From Prorocentrum cordatum (taxonomy: Eukaryota; Sar; Dinophyceae; Prorocentrales; Prorocentraceae): DNA of 64,000 bases. Below are positions 1 through 13,340 of the stretch, piece after piece. The notes below the pieces were generated by a model. The model was not told where the DNA came from. It was given only the letters and a program-made list of their open reading frames with translations, and ran no database searches. Each line of letters starts with the position of its first letter. Positions within the stretch are counted from its first letter, which is position 1. The DNA lies in assembly GCA_963575745.1 (NCBI GenBank), contig CAUYUJ010020696.1, positions 77,501-141,500 on the forward strand. Direction: 5' to 3'. Made by a program: the position numbers and the translations under genes.

Positions 1-1800
<1,800 letters not shown>

Positions 1801-1839
1801 ACCCGTCGGGTGATAAGGAGGTTGGGGGGGGGGGAACCA

Positions 1840-2060
1840 ACGTCTGACTCGATCGGTCTCACTATCGTTCTCAGTATCGATCTCACTATCGGTCTCGCTC
1901 GATCGATCTCACTCGATCGATCTCACAATCGATCTCACTCGATCTATCTCATTCGATCGAGCTCACAATTGATCTCGCAATCGATCTCACAAACGACACA
2001 ATCGATCTCACATTCGGTCTCAATATCGACCGCACTATCGATATCACAAGCGCTCTCACA
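1840..2060 (+). repeat. GATC-rich minisatellite
   Basis: Short units of the form ATCGATCTCAC or ATCGGTCTCAC are repeated irregularly and are dense in ATCGAT/GATCGATC palindromes. The region joins the ACT array to the CAT array that follows. No coding signal is visible. Confidence 0.8.
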
Positions 2061-2865
2061 ATCAACGTCATCATCATCATCATCAGCATCATCAATCTCA
2101 TCAACATCAACACCGTCACCAACATCGTCATCATCATGAGGGCACCGTCATCATCATCATCATAAACATAATCATCAACGTCAGCATCATCATCGGGGCA
2201 ACATCATCATCATCACCATCACCATCATCATCTCATGATCATCATCGGGACACAGTCATCGTCATCACAATCAGCAGCATCATCAGAATCATCATCATAA
2301 TCGGGACACCATCATGATCACCATCGTTCTCATCATCAACATTATCATCACCATCCTCATCATCCTCGGGACACCATCATCATCATCATCATCGCATCAT
2401 CATCACCATCGACATCATCATCACCAACAACATCATCATTGGGGCACCATCATCATCATCATCATGAGCAGCATCATCATCAACATCGTCATTATCATTA
2501 TTATCATCATCGGGACACCATCAGCATCACCATCATCATCATCACCATCATCATCATCAGCATCATCATCGGGACCCCATAATCATCATGAACATCATCA
2601 TCATCAACAACATTATCGCCGGGACACCATTTCCATCAACATCATCATCACCAACATCATCGGAATCATCATCTTCATCATCATCATCGGGACACCATCA
2701 TCGTCATCATCATCAACATAATCACCATGAGCATCGTCATCCTCATTATCGGGACACTATCATCGTCATCGACACCATCATCAACAGCATCATCATCTTC
2801 ATCGGGACACCTTCATCATCATCTCATCATCATCATCATCATCTCATCATCATCATCATCCTCGC
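2060..2865 (+). repeat. (CAT)n array punctuated by CGGGACACCAT
   Basis: CAT triplets with a recurring CATCGGGACACCAT block every 60 to 100 bases. The GGGACACC block becomes the core of the next minisatellite, so the two arrays probably share an origin. Confidence 0.9.
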
Positions 2866-3080
2866 GGGACACCGCGGGACACCGGCGGGACACCGCGGGA
2901 CACCGCGGGACACCGCGGGACACAGGCGGGACACCGCGGGGCCCCGGCCGCCCAGAAGGGAATCATTTGGTCTGGCCGCGCCTCAGCCACACGGGACACC
3001 AGCGGGACACAGGCGGGACACCGCGGGGCCCCGGCCGCCCGGAAGGGAGTCATTTGGTCCGGCCGCGCCTCAGCCACAGG
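2866..3080 (+). repeat. CGCGGGACAC minisatellite with an 87-bp duplication
   Basis: About eight copies of a 10-bp CGCGGGACAC/GGCGGGACAC unit, followed by two copies of a unit starting GCCCCGGCCGCCC at 2941 and 3028 (spacing 87 bp). The copies share the tract around CATTTGGTC and GGCCGCGCCTCAGCC with a few substitutions. Confidence 0.85.
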
Positions 3081-3204
3081 AGACTTTCTCTCGCCCGCCC
3101 AAGCAGCTTCGCCTCGCCCGCACGGCACGCACGAACACGAAACCGAAATCGATTTCCCGGTAGGGGTGCTCTCCGTCCCACTTCGATCTCACCCCCCAAC
3201 CTCC

Positions 3205-3863
<659 letters not shown>

Positions 3864-4082
3864 TGCGTCACAGGCCTGGGTTTTACTAACCCCATGCCCA
3901 CGATAATAATGTACCCCCCCCCCCCCTTAAGTCGTTAGAGTTTTTTATCGTCGACCAATAAGAGTTTGGTCGGGGGCGCGGGGCGCGGAGGCCAAACTTC
4001 ATTATCACCTCGGAACGTTATGTTGAGATAGCAAGATCAAGTTGTTGAAATAGCAACATCAAGCGAAGCGAACACATTTTTT

Positions 4083-4568
4083 CAGGATGTCTCAAGCGAA
4101 ACCAAGAATTTTGGGAGGCAGGCTCAAACGAAACGAGCAATGTTTCAAGGATGTCTCAAGCGAAACCAGTAATTCTGTGAGGATGTCCCAAGCGATTCGA
4201 GAAGCTTGTCGAGGATGTCTCAAGCGAAGAAAGCATATACTCGAGGATGTCTCGAGCGATTCGAGAAGTTTGCCGAGGATGTCTCAAGCGAAACAAGCAT
4301 ATACTCGAGGATGTCTCAAGCGAAACAAGCATATACTGATGGATGTCTCAAGCGAAACGATACGTTTCTTAAGGATGTCTCAAGCGAGAACAACAATGCT
4401 GTGAGGATGTCTCAAGCGAAACCAAGAATTTTGGGAGGCAGGCTCAAACGAAACGAGCAATGTTTCAAGGATGTCTCAAGCGAAACCAGCAATTCTGCGA
4501 GGATGTCTCAAGCGATTCGAGAAGCTCGTCGAGGATGTCTCAAGCGAAACAAGCATATACTCGAGGAT
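4083..4568 (+). repeat. 32-bp tandem array, core GATGTCTCAAGCGAAA
   Basis: About fifteen copies of a roughly 32-bp unit with the conserved core GATGTCTCAAGCGAAA and a variable tail. A longer segment containing CAAGAATTTTGGGAGGCAGG occurs at 4103 and 4422, so about ten units were duplicated as a block (319 bp). Unit length is not a multiple of three and the open frames here are incidental. Confidence 0.9.
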
Positions 4569-4569
4569 T

Positions 4570-5240
4570 GCTCTTTTTCTTCCTCTTCTCTTCTACTTCT
4601 TTTTCCTTAATTCATATTTTTATGTTTTTATATATTTCTTTATTTCTTTATTTGTTCCTCTCTCTCTCTCTCTCCCCATGTCCCCCTGAACTTGTTTATC
4701 CCTGGTGTTGATTATCCATGGCAAGTGAGGCACATGAGGTACCTACCCTACACGAGCACTCAAAAAAAAACAAGTTTCAGAATGCGCTTGCAAATGAAAT
4801 CTAATAGATTTGGAACTTGAAATGTTTGCTTTTGTTATTCCTCTTCTCTTCTCCTTCTTTTTTCTTAATTTATATTTTTATGTCTTTATATATTTCTTTA
4901 TTTATTTATTTTTGTTCCTCTCTCTCTCTCTCTCCCCATGCCCCCCTGAACTTGTTTATCCCTGGGGTTGATTATCCACGGAAAGTGAGGCACATGAGCT
5001 ACCCTACACGAGCAGCTTAAAAATTTAAATTTTCATAAAGCGCTTGTAAATAAGATTACCCTGGCGACGTACCCAACCCCTGCGCAAACGCGGGGCGCAA
5101 ATTGTTTAGGATAATTTATGAAGGGGGCCGATGACGGAGCGAGGGTTACATATGTCTGCAGACGGAATTCGGGAGACTCGCAGGACACTGGCTACAGGAC
5201 AAGGACTTGATAAAGCCGATGAGTTACAATCCCTGAGCAC
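4570..5240 (+). repeat. composite low-copy repeat (T-rich tract, CCCCTGAACTTGTTTATCCC block)
   Basis: A T/C-rich tract followed by a conserved block containing CCCCTGAACTTGTTTATCCC and GGGGTTGATTATCC occurs at about 4682 and 4947, again at about 6792 and 7735, and in decayed form near 9669. The block at 5126-5200 (GATGACGGAGCGAGGG onward) recurs at 6973-7045. I see no gene in it. Confidence 0.8.
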
Positions 5241-5574
5241 TCCTAGCCACTTCGAAAGCCGGGACCTCATATCGCAGCCCCCGAGAGATGGCGAGGTCTA
5301 ACTTGAGTCTGCGGCGAGGTCCCAGAAACAATAACAGTTCGAGGATGATGTGATCGAGGACCTGACAGCAACTCACAAGGCATGAATGGGCATCTCGTGA
5401 GGAGCAAGCTGTTTCTCTCCCCTTTGTCCCCCTGCAAATGATGTGCAAAGCGCCTCGCGACCTCGCGAGCATCGCTGCGCGGGCAATGACGGGCAATGAG
5501 GATGATGATCGTATGTCAGGCGATACTTTTTGGCCCCGCCCCTTGCGATGGCCAAAGTGGCTCGCTACCCCGCC

Positions 5575-6510
5575 CCTGCGCTGCGGGTCAGGACGGGGCA
5601 AGCCTGAATCTGCCGCGATTACCCTCTATGCTGGACCCCCCAGCAGGCCTCGAAACTGGCGACAGCTTCACAGATCGCAGCCCCCAGAGATGGCGAGGTC
5701 TAATTCGAATCTGCCGCGATTACCCTCTATGCAGGACCCCCCAGCAGGCCTCGAAAGTGGCGACAGTTTCACAGATCGCAGCCCCCCAGGGATAGCGAGG
5801 TCTAATATGAATCTGCCGCAATTACCCTTTATGCCGGACCCCCCAGCAGGCCTCGAAAGTGGCGACAGTTTCACAAATCACAACCCCCCAGAGATGGCGA
5901 GGTCTAGTTTGAATCTGCCGCGATTAACTTATGCTGGACCCCCCAGCAGGCCTCGAAAGTGGCGACAGTTTCACAGATCGCAGCCCCAGGGATGGCGAGG
6001 TCTAATTTGAATCTGCCGCGATTACCCTCTATGCCGGACCCCCCAGCAGGCCTCGAAAGTGGCGACAGTTTCACAGATCGCATCCCCCCAGGGATGGCGA
6101 GGTCTAATTTGAATCTGCCGCGATTACCCTCTATGCTGGACCCCCCAGCAGGCCTCGAAAGTGGCGACAGTTTCACAGATCGCAGCCCCCCAGGGAGGGC
6201 GAGGTCTAATTTGGATCTGCCGCGATTACCCTCTATGCTGGACCCCCCAGCAGGCCTCGAAAGTGGCGACAGTTTCACAGATCGCAGCCCCCCCCCCCCC
6301 AGGGATGGCGAGGTCTAATTTGAATCTGCCGCGATTACCCTCTATGCTGAGCCCCCCAGCAGGCCTCGAAAGTGGCGACAGTTTCACAGATCGCAGCCCC
6401 CCAGGAATGGCGAGGTCTAATTTGGGTCCGCGCGTCGCCCTCACTGTGCTGGGCCCCCCAGCAGGCCTCGAAAGTGGCGACAGTTTCACAGATCGCAGCC
6501 CCCCGCAGGC
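5575..6510 (+). repeat. about 101-bp tandem repeat, nine copies
   Basis: The anchor CAGCAGGCCTCGAAA falls at 5641, 5742, 5844 and 5944 and onward, spacing 100 to 102 bp. Each unit also holds GGCGACAGTTTCACAGATCG and a CTGCCGCGATTACCC tract. Length drift comes mostly from runs of C. Frames stay open on both strands because stops are rare in the unit. Confidence 0.93.
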
Positions 6511-6599
6511 AAGACAGAAAGAGGCAGGAAAGAGGCGGGAGGCGGGAGGAGGAAGGACGCGACCACACTGCTCTATTCAAAACGAATACCCAACCAAGG

Positions 6600-6860
6600 A
6601 GGGTTGGGAAAAATTAAATACATTTGAATCTTCAGATTTTTTGTTTTATCCTCCTTTCCTCTCCTCTTCTACTTCTCCTCCTCATTTATTATTGTCCTCT
6701 TCCTTTTTAATATTTATTTTATGTATTTCCCTCAACTCTCTCTTTGTTTTCTGTATTTCTATCTTTATATCTTTCTCTCTCCCCATGCGCACCTGAACTT
6801 GTTTATCCCTGGGGTTGATTATCCACGGAAAGTGAGGCACATGAGCTCCTACACGAGCAC

Positions 6861-6896
<36 letters not shown>

Positions 6897-7105
6897 TATA
6901 TATACCCTGGCGACGTACCCAACCCCTGCGCAAAAGCGGGGCGCAAATAGTTTAGGATACTTTATAAGGGGACGATGACGGAGCGAGGGTTACATATGTC
7001 TGCAGACGGAATTCGGGAGACTCGCAGGACACTGGCTACAGGAAAAGGGCTTGATAAAGCTGATGATTTACAATTCCTGAGCACTCCTAGCCACTTCGAA
7101 AACGG
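6600..7105 (+). repeat. second copy of the composite repeat with (AT)n
   Basis: Repeats the layout of 4570-5240: T/C-rich tract, CCTGAACTTGTTTATCCC block, a 26-base AT run near 6868 replacing other sequence, then the GATGACGGAGCGAGGG block. It separates the two 101-bp arrays. Confidence 0.8.
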
Positions 7106-7460
7106 GGATCACAGCAGGCCTCGAAAGTGGCGACAGGTTCACAGATCGCAGCCCCGCAGGGACGGCGAGGTCTCATTTGAATCTGCCCGTGGCCCTCACT
7201 GTGCTGGGCCCCCCAGCAGGCCTCGAAAATGGCGGCAGTTTCGCAGATCGCAGCCCCCCAGGGATGGCGAGGTCTAATTTGAATCCGCGCGTGGCCCTCA
7301 CTGTGCTGGCCCCCCCAGCAGGCCTCGAAAGTGGCGACAGTTTCACAGATCGCAGCCCCCCAGGAATGGCGAGGTCTAATGTGGATCTGCCGCGATTACC
7401 CTCTATGCTGGACCCCCCAGCAGGCCTCGAAACTGGCGACAGTTTCACAGCCCCCCGCAG
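7105..7460 (+). repeat. 101-bp tandem repeat, second array, four copies
   Basis: Same unit as at 5575-6510. Here several units carry the GTGGCCCTCACTGTGCTGG variant in place of the GATTACCC tract. Both arrays end in the same GGCAAGACAGAAAGAGGCAGG sequence, so a whole composite block was duplicated. Confidence 0.9.
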
Positions 7461-7559
7461 GCAAGACAGAAAGAGGCAGGAAAGAGGCGGGAGGCGGGAG
7501 GAGGAAGGACGCGACCACACTGCTCTATTCAAAACGAATACCCAACCAAGGAGGGTTGG

Positions 7560-7912
7560 GGGGAAAAAAAAAGGCGTTTGTAGATAAACTATAAAAGATT
7601 TGGAACTTGAAATGTTTGCTTTTCCTCTTCCTCTCCTCTTCTACTTCTCCTCTTGAATGTTTCTTCTCCTCTTCATTTTCATTATTTCTTCTCTCTCTCG
7701 TTCTATCTCTCTGTCTCTCTCCCCCCCATGCCCCCCTGAACTTGTTTATCCCTGGGGTTGATTATCCATGGAAAAGCTGATAGGTTTTGTATTATTTCCT
7801 CTCTGTCTTTTTTCTCTCTCTGTTTCTCTATCTCTCTCTCATCTTGCTCCTCTCCTGTCTTTTCCTTTCCTCTCCTCCTCTCCTTCCTCTATTGCTTTCC
7901 ATTATCTCCTCT

Positions 7913-7957
<45 letters not shown>

Positions 7958-8181
7958 AATTTTCATAAAGCGCTTCTAAGTAAAATCTGATGGATTTGAA
8001 ACTTGATTTTTTTTTTCTGTTCCTCCTCCTCCTCGATCTGTCTTTATTGATATATATCTTCTCTTCTTCTGATTCTTATTATTCTTCCTCTTTATTATAA
8101 GATTTTTTTTGTTTTTTTTATTTGTCTGCGAAATGTGTTGTATCTTTTTTTAATATAGTTATTTTTATCTTCTTTTGTTTT

Positions 8182-8220
<39 letters not shown>
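7560..8220 (+). repeat. T/C-rich low-complexity region with (CT)n
   Basis: Begins with a third partial copy of the CCCCTGAACTTGTTTATCCC block, then runs as T/C-rich low-complexity sequence with CT runs at about 7917-7955 and 8186-8220. Poly-Leu/Ser frames are artefacts. Nothing else is recognised. Confidence 0.75.
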
Positions 8221-8224
<4 letters not shown>

Positions 8225-8359
8225 CAACCCCCCAGCACAACCCTCCAGCACAACCCTCCAGCACAACCCTCCAGCACAACCCTCCAGCACAACCCTCCAG
8301 CACAACCCTCCAGCACAACCCTCCAGCACAACCCTGCAGCACAACCCCTCAGCACAACC
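8219..8359 (+). repeat. 13-bp tandem repeat CAGCACAACCCTC
   Basis: Ten to eleven nearly identical 13-bp units directly after a CT run. Only single-base variants are seen at the ends. Confidence 0.95.
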
Positions 8360-8361
8360 TC

Positions 8362-9043
8362 TTGAGGTTTATTATCGTCGGCAATTTTTTATCATCGGCA
8401 GTGGTCGATAGCAACTCCTGAGCTCTCCGGGAACACGGCGGCACGCAAATGATACGCATGGTTTTGAAAAACTTCATTTTGAAAAAAAAATATTTTATTT
8501 AATTGCGAATTCCATTGAAATCTTTTCGAATTTGCGAAATCGAGCCGTCAGGCGCTTGAATGCCGCACTGCGTTCGAGATTTAGGCGAAAGCGTGTGCGA
8601 CGCAATGTTCTCATGACACGCATTTTTTGAAAAACCTCATTTTGACAAAAAATACTAAATTTGGTTGCGAATTCCTTTGAAATCCTTTCGAAATTGCGAA
8701 TTCGAACCCGCACGCGCCTGAATGCCACACTGCGTTCGATATTCGGGCAAAAGCGCGTGCGACGCAAATTTCTCATAAATGCGTCGCGTGCTTAAATCTC
8801 GAACGCAATGTGGCATTCAAGCGCCTGACGGCTCGATTTCGCAATTTTGAAAGGATTACAATGGAATTCGCAATTAAAAAAAAAAATTCAAAATAAAGTT
8901 TTTTCAAAAAAATGCGTATGATTTGCGTGCCGCCGTCTTCCGGGAGAGCTCAGGAGTTGCGATTGACCACTGCCGATGATAAAAAACTGCCGACGATAAT
9001 AAACCTCAGCCGATGATAAAAAACTGCCAACGATAATAAACCT
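8362..9043. mobile_element. foldback (long inverted-repeat) element
   Basis: The left arm (about 8362-8600) and right arm (about 8770-9043) are reverse complements over about 240 bp with roughly 90% identity by eye. Both arms contain GAGGTTTATTATCGTCGGCA, CAACTCCTGAGCTCTCC and ATCGAGCCGTCAGGCGC. The right arm has an extra tandem copy of the terminal GATGATAAAAAACTGCC motif. The interior (8600-8770) is a third, direct copy of the inner arm. No ORF resembles a transposase. The structure fits a non-autonomous foldback or MITE-like element, and no target-site duplication could be fixed because both flanks are simple repeat. Confidence 0.8.
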
Positions 9044-9200
9044 CAGAGGAGCGCACGGCGGGAGAGAGAGAGAGAGAGTCTCACCTCTCTCTCTCTCTCT
9101 CTCTCTCTCCCTCCCTCTCTCCTCTTTCTCTCACTATCTCTCTCTGCTCAAGGTGAGCTGCTGAAGCAGAGCTGCTCAAGCAGATGGCTGCTCAGAGAGC
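9044..9200 (+). repeat. (GA)n/(CT)n low-complexity
   Basis: GAGA run, then CTCT run, then short AGCTGCTCAAG repeats. No coding signal. Confidence 0.85.
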
Positions 9201-9219
9201 AGAACCAGACAATGAGACT

Positions 9220-9560
9220 TTCGAGGATAAAAAACACAATTATTTCGAGGATGTCTCAAGCGAAATAAGCAATAGTTTGACGGTGTCTCAAGCGAAATAA
9301 GCAATAGTTTCAGGATGTCTCAAGCGAAATACGCAATAGTTTCAGGATGTTCAGGCGAAATCAGCAATAGTTTGATGATGTTTCAAGCGAAAAACACACA
9401 ATTATTTCGAGGATGTCTCAAGCGAAATAAGCAATAGTTTGACGGTGTCTCGAGCGAAATAAGCAATAGTTTGTGGATGTCTCAAGCGAAACAAGGGATT
9501 TGTCGAGGATGTTTCCAGCGAGATAGGCCATTGTTGAGGATATTTTAATGAAGACTAAAC
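9220..9560 (+). repeat. second array of the GATGTCTCAAGCGAAA repeat
   Basis: Around ten degenerate units with the same core as at 4083-4568, here with tails AATAAGCAATAGTTT. The core has TTTCAAGCGAAA and TTCAGGCGAAA variants. Confidence 0.88.
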
Positions 9561-10240
9561 GCCAAGGATGTCTCAAAACGTGCTCGGTTTGGTCTCCTCT
9601 TGATCATCTCTTACTTCGAGATTATGCTGAGGTCTGGTGGGCTACTTTGATTATCTCCCCCTGAACCCCGAACTTTATTATCCCCTAGTGTTTATTCTCG
9701 TGAGCATGGGGTTACCATGGCTGCTGTGCTGCAATCGCGTAGACTCCCATCAACAGTTTACGTGACACTTCCTAGGAGCAAGCTGCTTGATGCAAGCCAT
9801 AGGCTACCACAGGTATGGAGGGCGCTACAATGCTTAGGAAACCAACGTACCGGAAGGGCGCAAACCAAAAATAGAGCGCCAACCGTATAACATCAATCAT
9901 ACGACGGTTGATAGTATGTGGTTTGGTCGCGTATGGCTGCTTGGTCTCCAATGGTGTGGCCCCGAATGGGTCCCTCTAGCGTGGCGGATATACTTCCAAT
10001 AAACAACGTGTTGGAGTCCGCGAGGTGGCACAATTAGAACTGAATGAAGCGAACTTTGTGCAGCTCCGACAGCTAGAAGGAGCATGGAAGGGGGAGCCTA
10101 TTCAAAACCGGGGCTTCGCCCGAATGGCAAGTTAATGTGGCGCTCGTCTGTCGACGGAGCGATTCCTGCAGTGAGCAGAAATGCCTATGGGGAGGGGACT
10201 TGGAGCGGGAGCGTAAGTGGCAGCATCATTGAAACATATT
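9560..10240. other. unique intergenic or intronic stretch
   Basis: Mostly unique sequence of mixed composition. A decayed copy of the CCCCTGAAC block lies near 9669. A 62-codon minus-strand frame (9897-10085) lacks the G/C third-position bias of the coding islands and is not called a gene. Confidence 0.5.
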
Positions 10241-10249
10241 GGGTTTGAC

Positions 10250-10480
10250 ATGGTCCTCCTCCTCATCATCCCTCTTCTCATCTCCTCACTCAGGCTACTA
10301 CTCCTCCCCCTGCATCCTCCTGCCCCTGTGGTCCAAACCTCCTGCTCCCCCTCCTCATCCTCCTCCTCAACCATTTCCTGGTCCTCCTCCTCCTCCTCCT
10401 CATCATCATCATCACTCCTCACCTATCACTCCTTATTCCTCACTCATCGCCCCTGCCTCATCCTCCTCCCCTCCGTAAGC
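10250..10480 (+). repeat. CTC/CCT-rich array
   Basis: Imperfect CTC triplets with CAT interruptions, bordering the exon island at 10.5 kb. Confidence 0.85.
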
Positions 10481-10565
10481 TCCCAGAAACCTCCCCGAAA
10501 ACGTGAACAGCCTCAGAAGGCCGCTGAAGACCTCGGCAATTGCGTTGTACACATCCGAAGACGAT
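10475..10565 (-). CDS. candidate exon, unknown protein (hydrophobic VYNAIAEVFSGLLRL)
   Basis: The minus frame reads SSSDVYNAIAEVFSGLLRL then FTFSGRFLGAYG, with mostly G/C third positions. A TTCAG acceptor precedes it at 10566-10568. The 3' boundary is unclear because no GT follows before the GAG array. Its phase does not match the GT donor of the neighbouring exon at 10638, so the two may not be adjacent in the transcript. Function unknown. Confidence 0.4.
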
Positions 10566-10637
10566 CTGAAATCTCCAGAGGGCTCCTCCCCCCAGGGAGC
10601 ACGCCTCTTCGCCCCCTGGCCACCCCGCGGCGAGAAC

Positions 10638-10731
10638 CCTCGAGGCGGAACCCCTCGCAGGCCGTGTTGGTGAGCCCGTCGACGATGCTCTGCCGCATGG
10701 CGGCGGAGCGCGACTTGCCCTGCCACCCCGC
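10638..10731 (-). CDS. candidate exon of an inositol-polyphosphate-kinase-like protein (second part)
   Basis: Reads AGWQGKSRSAAMRQSIVDG followed by LTNTACEGFRLEG. A perfect CCCCAG acceptor lies at 10732-10734 and a GT donor at 10637. Nearly every codon ends in G or C. The upstream exon at 14244-14318 ends in phase 0 after GQ and this exon starts in phase 0, so the joined text runs DIKMGQKTGQ-AGWQGKS. In inositol polyphosphate kinases the DxKxG motif is followed some 20 to 30 residues later by a Thr/Ser and GFR-like segment, and the same layout is seen here. The family call is an inference from motif layout. Confidence 0.5.
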
Positions 10732-10764
10732 CTGGGGCCATCGCGCCGGGAGGGGGGGGGGTGC

Positions 10765-11330
10765 GTGAGGAGGAGGAGGAGGAGGAGGAGAAGGACGACT
10801 ACAAGGCCTCGCCCATCTCCTCCTCCTCCTTCTTCTCCTGCCCCCCTCCCTTATCCTCCTCCTCCTCCTCATCATCCTCCTCCTCCTCCTCCTCCATCCT
10901 CCTGCTCGTCCTCATCCTCCTCCTCCTCCTCCTCCTCCCCCTCCTCCTCCTCCTCCTCCTCCTCCTCCTCCCCCTCCTCATCCTCATCCTCCTCCTCTTT
11001 CCCCTGCCCACTTTCCCCTCCTCCTCCTCCTCATCATCAGATTCTTCGTTTTCTTACTATTATTCTTACTATTGACCTTATAAACATCTTTAGCATTTGT
11101 AATGCGATTCGTTTTCTTAGTTGTCATATAATGATTATGATACGTCTTCATATTACTCTTCTTCTTTTTCCTACCAAATTGATATGATTGTTCTTCCTCC
11201 TCCTCCTTCTTCTCCCCCCCTCCTCTCCCTCCTCCTCCTCCTCCTCCTCCTCCTCCTCCTCCTCCTCCTCCTCCTCCTCCTCCTCCTCCTCTTTTCCTTC
11301 CTCGTCGTATTCATCCTCCTTCTCTTCCTC
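10765..11330. repeat. GAG then CTC triplet arrays
   Basis: A short GAG array (10768-10793), then CTC/TCC arrays at 10815-11035 and 11190-11330. The short spacer at 11040-11185 is AT-rich and unique. The purine and pyrimidine blocks are complementary, so the two could pair. Confidence 0.9.
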
Positions 11331-11334
11331 CTCC

Positions 11335-12180
11335 ATTTCTTTTTCCTTATGAACAATTTCCCCCTGTCTCACCCGAGGCCAGTTTTTAGGGCGGGCCAGG
11401 CGTTTCGCCTGAGATTCCCTCACTGACTCTGAAGCTTAAAACTTGGCAACAAATTCATAGATGGAGGGCGGGTCGTTTTCAAAATGTGGTTCTCGCCTTA
11501 GCGCAGCACACATTCGTTTTTAAAAAATGCAAGAGCTTCACGGATTGAGGGCGGTGGTTTTCAAAATGTGGCTCTTGCCTGAGCGCAGCACACACTCGTT
11601 TAAAAAATGCAAGAGCTTCACGGATTGAGGGCGGGTGGCTTTCAAAATGTGGCTCTCGCCTTAGCGCAGCGCACATTCGTTTAAAAAATGCAAGAGCTTC
11701 ACGGATTGAGGGCGGGCGGTTTTCAGAAGTGTGGCTCTCGCTTTAGCGCCGTGCACATTTGTAGTAAAACATGTGCAAAAAATCACGTATTGAGGGCGGG
11801 TGGTTTTTTAATGTGGCTCTCGCCTTAGCGCGGCGCACATGTGTTGTAAGAAGTTGCAAGAGCTTCGCGGATTGAGGGCGGTTCCTTTTCAAAATGTGGC
11901 TCTCGCTTTGGCGCGGTGCACGTGTGTAGTAAAACATTGCAAGAGTGTCACGGCTTCCCATCATCAACGTGTGAGAAATGGTGTTTTAAATGGATTCAGG
12001 ATTATGCGGGCGCAACAGTTATGTTGATCCGCTGTGTTGAAGTCCCAGGAATGGCGTTCTGGCACGATTCTGGATTGTCGAGACGCAACAGTCAGGTTGA
12101 TCCGTGGCGCTGGCATCCCGAGATCAATGTTTTGACATACTCCAGGGTCTTCAAACGGTTGTATTCCAAAGAGGCAGCGT
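11335..12180 (+). repeat. dispersed repeat containing six 81-bp units (copy 1)
   Basis: Units with CGGATTGAGGGCGG anchors at 11541, 11621, 11702, 11786 and 11868, spacing 80 to 84 bp, each containing GTGGCTCTCGCCTTAGCGC. The left flank holds GGGCGGGCCAGGCGTTTCGC and the right flank GAAGTCCCAGGAATGGCG. The same three parts occur in reverse order and orientation at about 47690-48870. Both copies are bounded by CTC/GAG arrays. No ORF is persuasive. Confidence 0.88.
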
Positions 12181-12194
12181 TGATGACTCTTGGG

Positions 12195-12261
12195 TTTACA
12201 CTGGTCCTCCTCCTCCTCTTCCTCCTCCTCCTCCTCATCCTCCTCCTCTTCGTCCTCCCCC

Positions 12262-12360
<99 letters not shown>

Positions 12361-12530
12361 GTAGCATCAGCATCATCAGCATCATCAGCATCATCAGCAT
12401 CATCCTCATCATCATAATCATCAGCATCAGCATCAGCATCAGCATCATCATCGTCGTCCTCCTCCTCCTCCTCTCCTCCTCCTCCTCCTCATCCTCCTCC
12501 TCCTCCTATTCCTCCTCCTACTCCTCCTCC
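12195..12530 (+). repeat. CTC and CAT triplet arrays
   Basis: CTC (12205-12255), pure CAT (12260-12362), CAT with AGCATCAT variants, then CTC again. The array directly follows a duplicated splice-donor block on the minus strand. Confidence 0.95.
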
Positions 12531-12649
12531 GCGCCGCGTACCTTGGGCAGTGGCGTAGAGCCACCGGCTGACGGCCCGGCGACTAAATCTCCATGGCGGA
12601 TGGATTTATGGCGGGCACCGTCGTCGTCATCGTCGTCGTCGTCGTCGTG

Positions 12650-12681
<32 letters not shown>

Positions 12682-13340
12682 AGTCGTCGTCGTCGTCGTC
12701 AGGGTCGCGGTGTGGAACGCCGCTCTCATGCACGACAGGCGGCCGGTGCCGCGGGCGGGGTCGTCGAGGCGGCGTTGTCTTCGCAGTATTCGTCGCTTGC
12801 GCTCTCGATGTCCACCTGGCGTCCACAGGGCGCTCGCAGTGGCAGCGTCCACATGGAACAGGAAGACTGGCACGAAGACGCGGAGGGAGACCGCGCTGTC
12901 GGGGTAGTGCGGGAGCGCACCGTACATGCGGAGCAGCAGCGTCGGGCAGCTCGCTGGAGGTCGAACAGGCGCGTCTCCTCCCGCCTCCCCTCCGTGCAGG
13001 GTGGCTCGGGACACCCAAGGTAGGAGGGCCGTCGACCCCCTGTTTGCGAGGGGGCCCGTAGGCTGAGGAGCAGCTTAGGAGGACGCCGTACACAGTAGAC
13101 ATGTAGCTTCGCTTGGCATACGCGAGCGCGCAGTCGTTCTGGACTCTCGACGGCGATCGATGGAGACGAGCCCCAGGACGATAAAGAAGGCTGGGGCACA
13201 GTCGAGGCGACCCCCTTGCGCTTGCCGCGTACCTTGGGCAGTGGCGTAGAGCCACCTGCTGACGGCCCGCTGACTGAATCTCCATGGCGGAGGGGTATAT
13301 GGCGGGCACCGTCGTCGTCGTCGTCGTCGTCAAGTGCGCA
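12530..13340 (-). CDS. candidate exon cluster with duplicated 85-bp block
   Basis: Two copies of an 85-bp block (12542-12630 and 13233-13310, minus strand) are about 88% identical by eye and both end in CCCAAG|GTACGC, a strong donor. One frame (ending GPSAGGSTPLPK) is open in both copies. Another, WRFS(R/Q)RAVSRWLYATAQ, differs mostly by synonymous changes, so the coding frame is not settled. Between them the minus strand has G/C-biased text such as APAFFIVLGLVSIAVES (a possible membrane segment) and LLLRMYGALPHYPDSAVSL in different frames. This suggests several small exons. Function unknown. Confidence 0.35.

Noticed and set aside
4083-4568. 32-bp repeats considered as a CRISPR-like array
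   Set aside because: The conserved core is 16 bases and the tails are themselves related repeats and not unique spacers. There are no cas-like genes and the context is eukaryotic.
8219-8359. Regular 13-bp repeats considered as a CRISPR array
   Set aside because: The units are contiguous with no spacers. This is a simple minisatellite.
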